Below are positions 8,286 through 16,201 of a stretch of 64,000 nt of DNA, piece by piece. How positions within the stretch are numbered: position 1 is the first letter of the stretch; the number at the start of each line of letters is the position of its first letter. The DNA lies in assembly GCF_023374055.1 (NCBI RefSeq), contig NZ_JAMBEP010000003.1:248001-312000 (forward strand). The letters are read 5' to 3'. The notes beneath the pieces were generated by a model. That model searched no databases, was not told where the DNA came from, and worked only from the letters and a program-made list of their open reading frames with translations. A program made the position numbers and the translations under genes. The DNA is from Luteimonas galliterrae (GTDB lineage Bacteria > Pseudomonadota > Gammaproteobacteria > Xanthomonadales > Xanthomonadaceae).

Positions 8286-9026
8286 ATGACCCCGCAACAC
8301 CGCACCATCGGCAGCCTGTTGCGCGCCTTGCGCGCGCGCAACGACTGGACGCTCAAGGAAATGAGCGAGCGCTGCGGCATTCCACTGTCGACGCTGTCCA
8401 AGGTCGAACACGATCGCCTGACGCTCACCTACGACAAGCTGCTGCAACTCAGCCAGCGGCTCAACATCCGCATGTCCGAACTGTTCGCCGAACAGGACGA
8501 AGCGGCCGAGCAACCGGTGACCGCGCGCCGCAGCATCGGCCGGATCGAGGACGCGATCCGCGTCAACACGCCCAACTACGACTACTACTACATGTGCCCG
8601 GAACTGCGCCGCAAGCGCATGATTCCCGTGCTGACCCGGGTGCGCGCAAAAAGCATCGGCGAGTTCGGCGACCTGGTCCACCACTCCGGCGAGGAATACA
8701 TCCACGTGCTCGAAGGCCGGGCCGAGGTGCATACCGAGTTCTACGATCCGATCGTGCTGGAGGCGGGCGAATCGGTCTACATCGATTCCAACATGGGCCA
8801 CGCCTACATCGCGGCCGAAGGCTGCGAAGAGGTGTTGCTGCTGGGCGTGTGCTCGAGCGCGGACGAGCAGCTGATGGAGTCGCTGATGACCCTGCACGGC
8901 GAGGAAAGTCCCGCGCAGAAGGAGGCCGACCGCATCGGCGCGCCCGCTTCGCGCGATGCCAAGCCCGCCCGGCGTGCCGCCTCCAGGACGAGAACCTTGC
9001 GGCGCAAGACTGCGCCTGCGAAATGA
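8286..9026 (+). CDS. XRE-family transcriptional regulator with C-terminal cupin sensor
   Basis: 246-residue regulator. An N-terminal lambda-repressor-type helix-turn-helix (about residues 8-62, with LKEMSERCGIPLSTLSKVE) is joined to a cupin domain (about 115-195, with HHSGEEYIHVLEGRAEVH and SNMGHAYIA). The tail of about 30 residues is basic. This architecture usually represses or activates neighbouring catabolic genes in response to a small ligand. It is divergent from the serine hydrolase/epimerase/transporter operon, and the shared 28-bp element lies in the intergenic region, so it probably controls both operons to its left. The ligand is unknown; a dipeptide or D-amino acid is a guess from context. 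Confidence 0.92.
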   Translation: MTPQHRTIGSLLRALRARNDWTLKEMSERCGIPLSTLSKVEHDRLTLTYDKLLQLSQRLNIRMSELFAEQDEAAEQPVTARRSIGRIEDAIRVNTPNYDYYYMCPELRRKRMIPVLTRVRAKSIGEFGDLVHHSGEEYIHVLEGRAEVHTEFYDPIVLEAGESVYIDSNMGHAYIAAEGCEEVLLLGVCSSADEQLMESLMTLHGEESPAQKEADRIGAPASRDAKPARRAASRTRTLRRKTAPAK

Positions 9027-9042
9027 GGTTTTGCGCGCACCC

Positions 9043-9070
9043 GCTATCGCCCGCGGACGGGCGCGATAGC
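9043..9070. terminator. Hairpin between regulator and threonine aldolase genes
   Basis: GCTATCG (9043-9049) pairs with CGATAGC (9064-9070), extended inward by CCCG/CGGG with a bulge. It follows the regulator stop by 16 bases. It has no T-run, so termination is only likely by position. Confidence 0.4.
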
Positions 9071-9103
9071 CGGACGCGCCGCGCTTTCGCTTAACATCGC
9101 GCC

Positions 9104-10117
9104 ATGGACTGGATCGACCTGCGCAGCGACACCGTCACCCTGCCCTCGCCCGCGATGCGCGAGGCGATGGCGCGCGCCGAAGTCGGCGACGACGTCTATG
9201 GCGAAGATCCCACCGTCAACGCGCTGCAACAGCGGCTGGCCGGGGATCTGGGCTTCAAAGCGGGCCTGTTCGTGCCCAGCGGCACCCAATCCAACCTGCT
9301 GGCGCTGATGTCGCATTGCCAGCGCGGCGACGAATACATCGTCGGCATGGACGCGCACACCTACAAATACGAAGGCGGCGGCGCGGCGGTGCTCGGTTCG
9401 ATCCAGCCGCAACCGCTGCCGCAGGCGGCCGACGGCACGCTGCCGCTGGACGCGATCGAACGCGCGATCAAACCCGACGACGCGCACTACGCGCGCACCC
9501 GCCTGCTGTGCCTGGAAAACACCTGGCACGGCCGCGCGCTGCCGCAAGCGTACCTGGCGCAAGCGCGCGCGCTTTGCGACCGCCGCGGCTTGGCATTGCA
9601 TCTGGACGGCGCGCGGCTGTTCAACGCCGCGGTATCGCAGGGCGTGGAAGCGCGGACCATCGCGCAGCATTTCGACAGCGTGTCGGTCTGTCTGTCCAAA
9701 GGCCTGGGCGCGCCGGTCGGTTCGGTGCTGGTCGGCACGCAAGCGCTGATCGATAAAGCGCGCCGCCTGCGCAAGATGGCCGGCGGCGGCATGCGCCAGG
9801 CCGGCATCCTCGCTGCGGCGGGCCTGTACGCGCTGGACTACAACGTCGCGCGTCTCGCCGACGATCACGCCCGCGCCGCGCGCCTGGCCGAAGGTTTGCG
9901 CGATCTGCCGGGCCTGCAGGTGACCGCCCAGCACACCAACATGGTGTTCATCGACGTGCCGACTGAGCGCCTGCAGGCGCTGAAGGCGCATATGGACGCC
10001 GCCCGCGTGCGGTTGTCGATCGGCTATACGCCCGCCATCCGCATGGTGCTGCACATGGATGTCGACAATGCGGGCGTGCGGCGCGCCGTCGACGCGTTCC
10101 AGGCATTTCCCCGCTAG
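9104..10117 (+). CDS. ltaE: Low-specificity L-threonine aldolase
   Basis: 337-residue PLP enzyme of the beta-eliminating-lyase/threonine aldolase family, cleaving L-threonine and L-allo-threonine to glycine and acetaldehyde. Landmarks are the N-terminal DLRSDTVTLPSP, the VGDDVYGEDPTVN loop, PSGTQSN, the PLP-pyridine aspartate in HLDGAR (D168) and the Schiff-base lysine K199 in CLSKGLGAPVGS. Length and motifs are normal for LtaE. No clear Shine-Dalgarno precedes the ATG. A perfect REP hairpin 24 bases after the stop probably ends the transcript. Confidence 0.95.
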   Translation: MDWIDLRSDTVTLPSPAMREAMARAEVGDDVYGEDPTVNALQQRLAGDLGFKAGLFVPSGTQSNLLALMSHCQRGDEYIVGMDAHTYKYEGGGAAVLGSIQPQPLPQAADGTLPLDAIERAIKPDDAHYARTRLLCLENTWHGRALPQAYLAQARALCDRRGLALHLDGARLFNAAVSQGVEARTIAQHFDSVSVCLSKGLGAPVGSVLVGTQALIDKARRLRKMAGGGMRQAGILAAAGLYALDYNVARLADDHARAARLAEGLRDLPGLQVTAQHTNMVFIDVPTERLQALKAHMDAARVRLSIGYTPAIRMVLHMDVDNAGVRRAVDAFQAFPR

Positions 10118-10140
10118 CTCGGCTTTCGCAGTGCCGGCTC

Positions 10141-10229
10141 TTCGTAGGAGCGGCTTTAGCCGCGAGCTCTTTCCCCAAGCTCGCGCGAACGTGGGAGTAA
10201 GAGCTCGCGGCTAAAGCCGCTCCTACGAA
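10141..10229. repeat. GTAG-type REP hairpin (copy A)
   Basis: Perfect 29-bp inverted repeat (10141-10169 and 10201-10229) with core GTAGGAGCGGCTTTAGCCGC, loop of 31 bases. The same sequence recurs near 17.8, 18.8, 22.4, 42.8, 46.7 and 58.1 kb. GTAG-headed REPs of this sort are known in Xanthomonadaceae and are linked to RAYT transposases. Confidence 0.9.
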
Positions 10230-10325
10230 AAAGCGGGACAAGGCCGCCTGGCCATGTCGATTCCGCCCCCACCCCTTCGTCTATCCCATGACGCCCGCTT
10301 CCGGGCCTTCAAGGAGACGACCCCC

Positions 10326-10763
10326 ATGGTCAGCGTTGTAAATCCCTACCTGAACTTCGACGGCAACGCCCGCGAGGCCTTCGACCACTACCGCTCCATT
10401 TTCGGCGGCGAGTTCGCCACGGCCATGCGCTTCCGCGACTTCCCCGGCCACATGGGCGTCGGCGAGGCCGACCTGGACAAGATCGCCCACATCGCGCTGC
10501 CGCTGGGCAAGCAGATGCTGATGGCCAGCGACGTCTCCGGCGGCTACGGCGCCAGCTTCAAAGTCGGCACCAACACCTACATCCACGTGGAAGCCGACGG
10601 CGCCGACGAAGCGAACCGCATCTTCGACGGCCTCTCCGCCGGCGGCAAAACCGAAATGCCGCTGAGCAAGACCGAATGGGCCGAGCTGTACGGCATCTGC
10701 GTCGACAAGTTCGGCGTGCAGTGGATGGTCAGCTACACCGGTTCGGTGACGTTCGCCGGCTAA
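10326..10763 (+). CDS. PhnB-like VOC/glyoxalase-fold protein
   Basis: 145-residue vicinal-oxygen-chelate fold protein of the PhnB type (often labelled 3-demethylubiquinone-9 3-methyltransferase-like). It starts VNPYLNFDGNAREAFDHYRS and contains IFGGE, the KQMLMASD strand and the terminal FGVQWMVSY, all typical. The ATG at 10326 follows AAGGAGACG, so the longer open frame from 10254 is rejected. The enzymatic activity of this group is generally unknown. It is a stand-alone gene between two repeat elements. Confidence 0.9.
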   Translation: MVSVVNPYLNFDGNAREAFDHYRSIFGGEFATAMRFRDFPGHMGVGEADLDKIAHIALPLGKQMLMASDVSGGYGASFKVGTNTYIHVEADGADEANRIFDGLSAGGKTEMPLSKTEWAELYGICVDKFGVQWMVSYTGSVTFAG

Positions 10764-10766
10764 CCG

Positions 10767-10898
10767 TAGGGCGGGTTTCAACCCGCCTTCCGGTCGATGA
10801 GGTGCACGCCAGGATCGGGCGACTGCCAAAGTCGCCCGGAACATCCTGCGCGCACCTGCACGGAAACGAGGCGGGTCGAAACCCGCCCCACCTCATCC
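10767..10898. repeat. Nested inverted repeat with GGCGGGTTT arms
   Basis: GGGCGGGTTTCAACCCGCC (from 10769) and GGCGGGTCGAAACCCGCC (10870-10888) are two small palindromes enclosed by GATGAGGTG (10796) and CACCTCATC (10889), with GGGCGAC/GTCGCCC inside. The whole behaves as a compound hairpin and may terminate the PhnB-like gene. A related half occurs near 15194. Confidence 0.55.
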
Positions 10899-11000
10899 AT
10901 CGCGCCCGCTCGCCGAAACTGCAGCGAGCGGCACATCCCGAGGGTGTCTTGGTACGCAAATTGCATCCTGATTCTCTGATAGCGCCATCGGGGGATCGGC

Positions 11001-11348
11001 ATGGACCGCGTGTTTATTTCGGCAGGGCTGGCGCTGGCGGCGGCGTTGATCCCCGCTGCGGCGGCCCAAGCCCACGGCGGCGGGCTCGATCGCCACGGCT
11101 GCCACCACGACCGCAAGCACGGCGGCTACCACTGCCACCGCTCGCCCGGCATCGCCGCCGCTTCCCTGGCGTCCAGCCCTGACCCGGCGCGACGTAACAA
11201 TCTGACCGGCTACGTCACACCCGCCGCCGCCGGCGCCTACCGCAACTGCACCGAAGCCCGCGCCGCCGGCGCGGCCCCGGTCCGCCGCGGCGACCCCGGC
11301 TACGGCCCGCACCTGGACCGCGACAACGACGGCAAGGGCTGCGAATGA
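11001..11348 (+). CDS. Exported YHYH/Excalibur-domain protein
   Basis: 115-residue exported protein. After a signal peptide (ISAGLALAAALIPAAAAQA) comes a short YHYH-type segment (DRHGCHHDRKHGGYHCHR) rich in His and Cys. At the C-terminus is an Excalibur calcium-binding motif (YRNCTEARAAG...DRDNDGKGCE) with the DxDxDGxxCE loop. Excalibur domains usually accompany secreted nucleases or envelope proteins; here no catalytic domain is present. GGGGGA precedes the ATG. Its stop overlaps the next start (ATGA at 11345), so it is translationally coupled to the protease-like gene downstream. Confidence 0.85.
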   Translation: MDRVFISAGLALAAALIPAAAAQAHGGGLDRHGCHHDRKHGGYHCHRSPGIAAASLASSPDPARRNNLTGYVTPAAAGAYRNCTEARAAGAAPVRRGDPGYGPHLDRDNDGKGCE

Positions 11349-12328
11349 CCCCGCACTCGCCGATGCAAGTGGGCGCGATCAAGACGCGGGTGCTGATCCT
11401 GCTGATCGCGCTGATCGTGTGCGGGGTGGCGGGGACGGTGATCCTGAGCCACTTCATGAAGGCCGACCGCAAGCCGGCCGCGGTAACCGCTACGCAACCC
11501 GCAGCGCCGCGCGCCGATCTTCCGCCGGGCGTCCAATCCGCTGCGCTCACGCTCGAAACTACGCATTACGTGATCGTGTCGAACGCGACGCCGGAGCAGA
11601 CCGCACTCGTCGCCCGTGCCGTCGAAAGCCTGTACGACGCCTACACCACCTTCTTCCGCAACGAAATCGCGCTGGCCCCGCGCCCGCCGAAACTGAAGTT
11701 GATGCTGTTCAAGGACCAGGCCGAATTCAAAGCCCACAACACCAGCCAACCCTGGGCCGAAGCCTTCTACCGGGTCCCATGGTCCTACGCCTACTACGAC
11801 GCGGCCGCCAAAAACCCGTATCACTGGATGCTGCACGAAGCCACGCACCAGCTACGCAACGAAGTCGCGCACTTTCCGAAAGTGAAATGGATTGACGAAG
11901 GCATCGCCACCTATTTCAGCACCAGCCGCATTCGTGATGGCAAGTTGATTCCGGGGGATGTGGATCCGGATACCTATCCGATCTGGCATTTGCGTGGCCT
12001 GGCGTTGACCGGAGATCTGCAGGGTGACATTCGCAAGGGGCGGATCATTCCGCTGCACGATTTGATGGCCGATACCGGGCCGCCGGTTGGGCAGAACGTT
12101 AATTTGTATTACATCGAGTATTGGAGTCTGACGCACTTCTTGCTGCATTACGGCGATGGGCGGTATGCAAGTTTGTTCAAGCGTTTGGCCGCCAGCGGCG
12201 ATGCCACTCGTGATGGCTTAGTTGGTATCGAGCCAATGGAATCGCTACAGCTCAAATGGTTTGAGTATTTGCAACAAGCAGCATCAAAGAATATGGAGGT
12301 TTTTCGTGTAAGAGCTCGGCCGTCGTAG
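11345..12328 (+). CDS. Membrane-anchored gluzincin-like metalloprotease (peptidase MA/DUF1570-like)
   Basis: 327-residue protein with one N-terminal membrane helix (about 14-36) and a periplasmic zinc-protease-like domain. The zinc motif H164-E165-A-T-H168 (MLHEATHQL) is followed 17 residues later by E185 in WIDEGIATYF, the gluzincin arrangement. The TTHYVIVSNATPEQT stretch resembles the start of peptidase-MA-like domains. It overlaps the YHYH/Excalibur gene by four bases. GC content falls through its last 150 bases, and its final residues (VRARPS) read into sequence bordering the AT-rich island, so the native C-terminus may have been altered. Substrate unknown. Confidence 0.8.
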   Translation: MTPHSPMQVGAIKTRVLILLIALIVCGVAGTVILSHFMKADRKPAAVTATQPAAPRADLPPGVQSAALTLETTHYVIVSNATPEQTALVARAVESLYDAYTTFFRNEIALAPRPPKLKLMLFKDQAEFKAHNTSQPWAEAFYRVPWSYAYYDAAAKNPYHWMLHEATHQLRNEVAHFPKVKWIDEGIATYFSTSRIRDGKLIPGDVDPDTYPIWHLRGLALTGDLQGDIRKGRIIPLHDLMADTGPPVGQNVNLYYIEYWSLTHFLLHYGDGRYASLFKRLAASGDATRDGLVGIEPMESLQLKWFEYLQQAASKNMEVFRVRARPS

Positions 12329-12337
12329 CGATGTACT

Positions 12338-12357
12338 GCTGGGGTTTCACTCCCAGC
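12338..12357 (+). terminator. Small hairpin between protease and AAA ATPase genes
   Basis: GCTGGG (12338-12343) pairs with CCCAGC (12352-12357) 10 bases after the protease stop and 30 before the next start. It could end the upstream transcript. No T-run. Confidence 0.3.
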
Positions 12358-12386
12358 CTTCGAGCTGAGCAGATACGGAGATTGCA

Positions 12387-14558
12387 ATGATAACCAAGAT
12401 AGTGATCCACGGAACTTGCACATTTACGAATCAATCTACCTTAGAAACTACAAAAAAAATCAATCTAATATACGGCCTGAATGGATCAGGAAAATCAACT
12501 GTTTGCAGGCTTCTTCGAGACGCAGGCGGGCAGGAATTTGAGAAGTGTTCAATCGAGGGCAATGAAGGCACAAAAGTACTTGTTTTCAATGACGCGTTCA
12601 TACGTGAGCAGTTCTATGAAGCTGATGCAATCCGTGGAATATTTAGCCTCTCTAAGCAGAATAAGGAAGCGGAACGAAGGATTGCATCAGCGAATGCAAC
12701 GAAATCGGAAGGTCTAGAACTCAAAGATGGTATCGCCGCAACCTACAAAGAAGCACGTACTCGATTAGAGAGTGAGCGTGCGGAAATCGTCGATGGCATT
12801 TTTGGAATTAAACGCAGCCACGCTGGCGGCGACAGGTTGTTGGAGTTCTGCCTAGAAGGTGTAATGGGCAATAAAGAAAAACTCGCCGATCGCCTTTCTG
12901 GCACTTCTAAACCTGCAACTGAGCCGTCATACACTGCAAAAGATCTCCAGGAAGAAACTCGGCGCCTTCGCGCATCACAGGGAAAGCCTCCTGAACAAGC
13001 AGTTCGTGAAATACATGCTGCAGAATTCTCCGGAGAAGACAGCCCACTCTTGCAAACAGCTATTGTGGGAACTCAGAACAGCACTTTTGCGAGAGCAATA
13101 AATGAGCTGGGAAATTCTGACTGGGTTCGACAAGGTTTTGATAGCTACCTGAATAAATCAAACCCCATTCCTCTAGCATGTCCGTTCTGTCAGGAAGCAA
13201 CAATAACTCAACAGATCCTTGGTTATCTCGGCCAATACTTTGATAAAGCGTACGAAAATCAACTCGCTGACTTGAGGGAACTTCATCGAAGTTATAAGTC
13301 GGCACGAGAAGCCGTGCCCCCTATCGTTGAGTATCAAGCTTCGATGTTCTACAGCGATTCGCTCGGCGCTTTATACGCGCAATTAGAATCCACTTTACAG
13401 AAAAATCAAGCCGCACTAGACAGAAAATTAGAAAGTCCGTCTACGGTCCTGGGACTGGAGAAAACCTGCGATTTAATTTCAGCCATCAATGCATCAATAT
13501 CATCCGTTAACAGGCAAGTTGACGCACATAACGCCAAACTGCGCGATGCAACTTCTGCTCTTGATGACATCAAGCGACGCTTCTGGGAGCTAATGCGCTG
13601 GCAATACGACGCAAGTATTGTGCTACTGCAATCCACGAATCATAAGCTCGTGGAGCTGGACCGATCATATGCGACTGACATCCAGCAAGTGGATGAAAAG
13701 GTCAAGGCCTGCGATGCAGAAATCGTACAAGCCCAGAAAGACGTCATCAATACAGATGAGGCTATTTTAAAGATCAATGCCGAGTTAGTAAAAATGGGGA
13801 TCGCAGACTTTACCATTGCCAAACATGAGCGATCTGACCACCTATACGAACTGAAGCGCGAAAGCGGCAGAACTGGGGACTTCAAGACGCTTAGTGAAGG
13901 CGAGAAGATGGTGATCGCCTTACTTTACTTTTGTGAACTCTGCATGGGAAGACAAGACCCAGAAGAGGCTCCACAGAAACGTATAGTCGTCCTCGACGAC
14001 CCAATTTCAAGTCTCTCGCATATTTTTGTCTTCAATGTCGGACGACTTGTTTGGAATCATTTCTTTCGCAACAACGGAATAGATCAAATCTTCGTTTTTA
14101 CTCATAGTTTGTACTTTTTCTATGAGCTAACCGAGATAGATAAAGAAAGGCGGGCAGCTAGCCAATCTCTTTTTCGGATTGTAAAGAACGCTAACGGAAG
14201 CCAGATATCCCCTATGAGTTACGAAGAGATTCAGAACGACTATCACTCCTACTGGCAAATAATTAACGACCGCAGTGCACACGCTGCCTTAATCGCGAAC
14301 TGCATGCGAAATATTCTTGAATACTTCTTTGGATTTGTTGAGAAGACGAGCTTCAATAATGTTTTTCAAAAACCAGTTCTGCAGGCACCACATCTTCAGG
14401 CCTTCAGCAGATATATGAATCGTGAATCACACTCCTTTGGACAGAACGTTTTCGATCTGAAAGAGTTTGATTACGAAATATTTCGCGATGGCCTGAAGCA
14501 GGTCTTCGAACAGTGTGGTTATCTGGAGCACTACAAGAAGATGGCTCGAATAGAATAA
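12387..14558 (+). CDS. RloC-like AAA ATPase, putative anticodon-nuclease defence protein
   Basis: 723-residue ABC/SMC-type ATPase of the AAA_13 group. In order: Walker A GLNGSGKST (30-38), coiled-coil regions, a zinc-hook-like CPFC (265-268) mid-coil, ABC signature LSEGEK (502-507), Walker B RIVVLDDPISS (532-542), an FTHS switch His (about 573), and a C-terminal domain with R641-x3-E645 and H682. In PrrC and RloC an Arg-x3-Glu...His triad forms the tRNA anticodon-nuclease site, and RloC adds a Rad50-like hook; this protein has both. GGAG lies 6 bases before the ATG. The gene is strikingly AT-rich against its neighbours and stands alone, without hsd genes, which suggests horizontal transfer. 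It could instead be another AAA_13 defence ATPase; nuclease function is inferred. Confidence 0.8.
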   Translation: MITKIVIHGTCTFTNQSTLETTKKINLIYGLNGSGKSTVCRLLRDAGGQEFEKCSIEGNEGTKVLVFNDAFIREQFYEADAIRGIFSLSKQNKEAERRIASANATKSEGLELKDGIAATYKEARTRLESERAEIVDGIFGIKRSHAGGDRLLEFCLEGVMGNKEKLADRLSGTSKPATEPSYTAKDLQEETRRLRASQGKPPEQAVREIHAAEFSGEDSPLLQTAIVGTQNSTFARAINELGNSDWVRQGFDSYLNKSNPIPLACPFCQEATITQQILGYLGQYFDKAYENQLADLRELHRSYKSAREAVPPIVEYQASMFYSDSLGALYAQLESTLQKNQAALDRKLESPSTVLGLEKTCDLISAINASISSVNRQVDAHNAKLRDATSALDDIKRRFWELMRWQYDASIVLLQSTNHKLVELDRSYATDIQQVDEKVKACDAEIVQAQKDVINTDEAILKINAELVKMGIADFTIAKHERSDHLYELKRESGRTGDFKTLSEGEKMVIALLYFCELCMGRQDPEEAPQKRIVVLDDPISSLSHIFVFNVGRLVWNHFFRNNGIDQIFVFTHSLYFFYELTEIDKERRAASQSLFRIVKNANGSQISPMSYEEIQNDYHSYWQIINDRSAHAALIANCMRNILEYFFGFVEKTSFNNVFQKPVLQAPHLQAFSRYMNRESHSFGQNVFDLKEFDYEIFRDGLKQVFEQCGYLEHYKKMARIE

Positions 14559-14678
14559 GCCCGCAGGTGGGTTAGTTATATGAACCCAGGTCCGTCGCCT
14601 CACCAACGTCACTGGCACACGATTGGTTGGCGAGGCCAATTCACCCACTCTGAGCTCGCTACTTCTCCTGCGGCCCTT

Positions 14679-14978
14679 TCAACGCATCCCCCAACGTATC
14701 CGGAAACGCGGTTCCGATCCGTGGATCCATGATGTTGAGTAGACCAAAGCGTAGTCGCCATCGATCTCGAATTCCGCGGGCGTCGGCACGCCGGCCAGCG
14801 TCTTGATCGTGCGCAGCTTTGCGTGCGAACCCTTGACCTCGATGACCTGATACAGGCCGAAGCTTGAGGCTTCGGCGATGACCTGTTTCTGCCAGGGTTC
14901 GTCCCAAGTGGTGGCTGAAGCGGCCATGGCGAAAATCGCCAATGGCAAGGCGAAAAGAGAAACGTATCGGTGCTGCAA
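14679..14978 (-). CDS. Short exported hypothetical protein, C-terminus probably damaged
   Basis: 99-residue frame starting at TTG behind GGGGGAG, with a clear signal peptide (FALPLAIFAMAASA) and a mature part beginning TTWDEPWQKQVIAEASSFGLYQV. The end (GSEPRFRIRWGMR) looks unnatural. The other frame across 14659-14730 reads FPDTLGDALKGPQEK before its own stop, which suggests a single-base frameshift near 14715. The gene borders the AT-rich AAA ATPase island. I do not recognise the family. It could be a short intact protein, but a frameshifted remnant is equally likely. Confidence 0.5.
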   Translation of the reverse strand: MQHRYVSLFALPLAIFAMAASATTWDEPWQKQVIAEASSFGLYQVIEVKGSHAKLRTIKTLAGVPTPAEFEIDGDYALVYSTSWIHGSEPRFRIRWGMR

Positions 14979-15344
14979 GGCTCCCCCTGAGCCGGCCCGT
15001 CGGGCGGTAAGACGAGAATAAAGGCAATTGCGGCGGATTGGCGGGTGAAGTCGCGCGACGATTTGCTTTGCCCTCTCCCCTTTGCGGGAGAGGGACAGGC
15101 CGAAGGCCAGGGAGAGGGGCCGGCTTTTCGATAAAAAGCCAAGTCACTGGATTCCCGCCTTCGCGGGAATGACGGCTTTAAGGCGAAAAGTGCAGTAAGG
15201 CGGGTTTTAGCCCGCGTCGGGCCAGGTCAAGAATCCGACATTTTCACTCCGCGACTCGATAGCTGGCGCGGATGCCCTGGCCCAGCGGGCGGCACTAGGA
15301 TGGCTTCGGATGCAGTGCGCTACCTGTCCGCAAGAGTTGCCGGA
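14979..15344. other. 366-bp gene-free stretch with composite repeat
   Basis: No gene seen. It holds a composite repeat (15070-15176): CCCTCTCCC/GGGAGAGGG palindrome, ACAGGCCGAAGGCCAGGGAG, then ATTCCCGCC/GGCGGGAAT-type palindrome followed by GACGGC. The same composite occurs at 19275-19388. A half of the GGCGGGTTT family lies near 15198. Confidence 0.7.
15070..15176. repeat. Composite CTCTCCC / ATTCCCGC repeat (copy 1)
   Basis: Three small palindromes in fixed order: CTCTCCC..GGGAGAG, GGCCGAAGGCC, and TTCCCGCCTTCGCGGGAA. It matches 19275-19388 along almost its whole length, including the GGGGCCGGCTTTYCGATAA linker. It is intergenic and non-coding. Confidence 0.75.
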
Positions 15345-16157
15345 ATGACGATCGACATCAACCAGCCTTACCCGCTGTTGGAAGCGCAGGTAGCGCAATT
15401 CCACCGCGACGGCTTCATCAAGCTCAAAGACGTGTTCGATGCGCGGGCGTTGCGTTATTACGGCAACGAGATCACGTGGCTCACCATCGCGCTCAATACG
15501 CAGAAGACGCCGTTGGCCGAGCGCAGCACTTACGACCGGGCGTTTCTGCAGGTGATGAACCTGTGGGAGCAAGGCGGGTTGGCGCAGGAGTTCGTGTTCG
15601 GCAAGCGGCTGGCCGGGATCGCGGCGGCGCTGCTGCAGGTGCGGGGCGTGCGGCTGTACCACGACCAGTCGCTGTACAAGGAACCGGGCGGCGGGATCAC
15701 GCCGGCGCATGCGGACCAATACTACTGGCCGGTCGACAGCGACCGCACCGTCACCGCGTGGGTGCCGCTGCAGGCGGTGCCGGAGGAGATGGGGCCGCTG
15801 GCGTTCTTCGCCGGCAGCCAGAGCGTGGAGTTCGGCCGCGACCTGGGCATCTCCGACGATAGCGAGCGGGAGATCACCGCCAACATGCAGGCGCATGGCT
15901 TCCGCGTGGTCGACGAGCCGTTCGACCTGGGCGAGGTGAGTTTCCATCTGGGCTGGACTTTCCACCGCGCCGGGCCCAACCGCTCGGCGCAGCCGCGCTC
16001 GGTGATGACCGTGATCTACATGGATCGCGACATGAAGCTGAAGGCGCCAGAAAACCACATGCAGCAGGCCGATTGGGAGAAGTGGTGCCCCGGCGCGGAG
16101 ATCGGCGCGGTGATCGACACGCCGAAGAATCCGGTGCTGTTCGAGACAATGGGGTAA
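15345..16157 (+). CDS. Phytanoyl-CoA dioxygenase (PhyH)-family Fe(II)/2-oxoglutarate oxygenase
   Basis: 270-residue member of the PhyH superfamily. The Fe(II) facial triad is visible: HxD in TPAHADQYYWP and the distal His in FHLGWTFHRAGPN. A conserved arginine for 2-oxoglutarate follows in SAQPRSVMTVIYMD. The N-terminus FHRDGFIKLKDVF is the usual family opening. I chose ATG 15345 (MTIDINQPYP) over the in-frame ATG 15300, because the first 15 residues do not resemble the family; neither has a strong Shine-Dalgarno. It is 44 bases upstream of the GH13 gene and may share its transcript. Substrate unknown. Confidence 0.85.
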   Translation: MTIDINQPYPLLEAQVAQFHRDGFIKLKDVFDARALRYYGNEITWLTIALNTQKTPLAERSTYDRAFLQVMNLWEQGGLAQEFVFGKRLAGIAAALLQVRGVRLYHDQSLYKEPGGGITPAHADQYYWPVDSDRTVTAWVPLQAVPEEMGPLAFFAGSQSVEFGRDLGISDDSEREITANMQAHGFRVVDEPFDLGEVSFHLGWTFHRAGPNRSAQPRSVMTVIYMDRDMKLKAPENHMQQADWEKWCPGAEIGAVIDTPKNPVLFETMG

Positions 16158-16201
16158 GCGGCCGCAGCGGCACGGACGCGGCAAACGAGGAGGGACGGCG
16201 C

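Noticed and set aside
10965-10983. ATCCTGATT followed by CTCTGAT upstream of the YHYH gene, resembling the shared operator
   Set aside because: Only nine contiguous bases match and the TTGACA and spacing are absent, so it is likely chance.
12387-14558. RecF/Rad50-type repair protein
   Set aside because: It lacks the nuclease partner gene and has the AAA_13 C-terminal triad; the lone low-GC context fits defence better.
14559-14660. Possible small RNA or tRNA fragment next to the AT-rich island
   Set aside because: No cloverleaf or anticodon arm could be drawn; only a weak GATTGGTTGG/CCAATT pairing was seen. No att site was found either.
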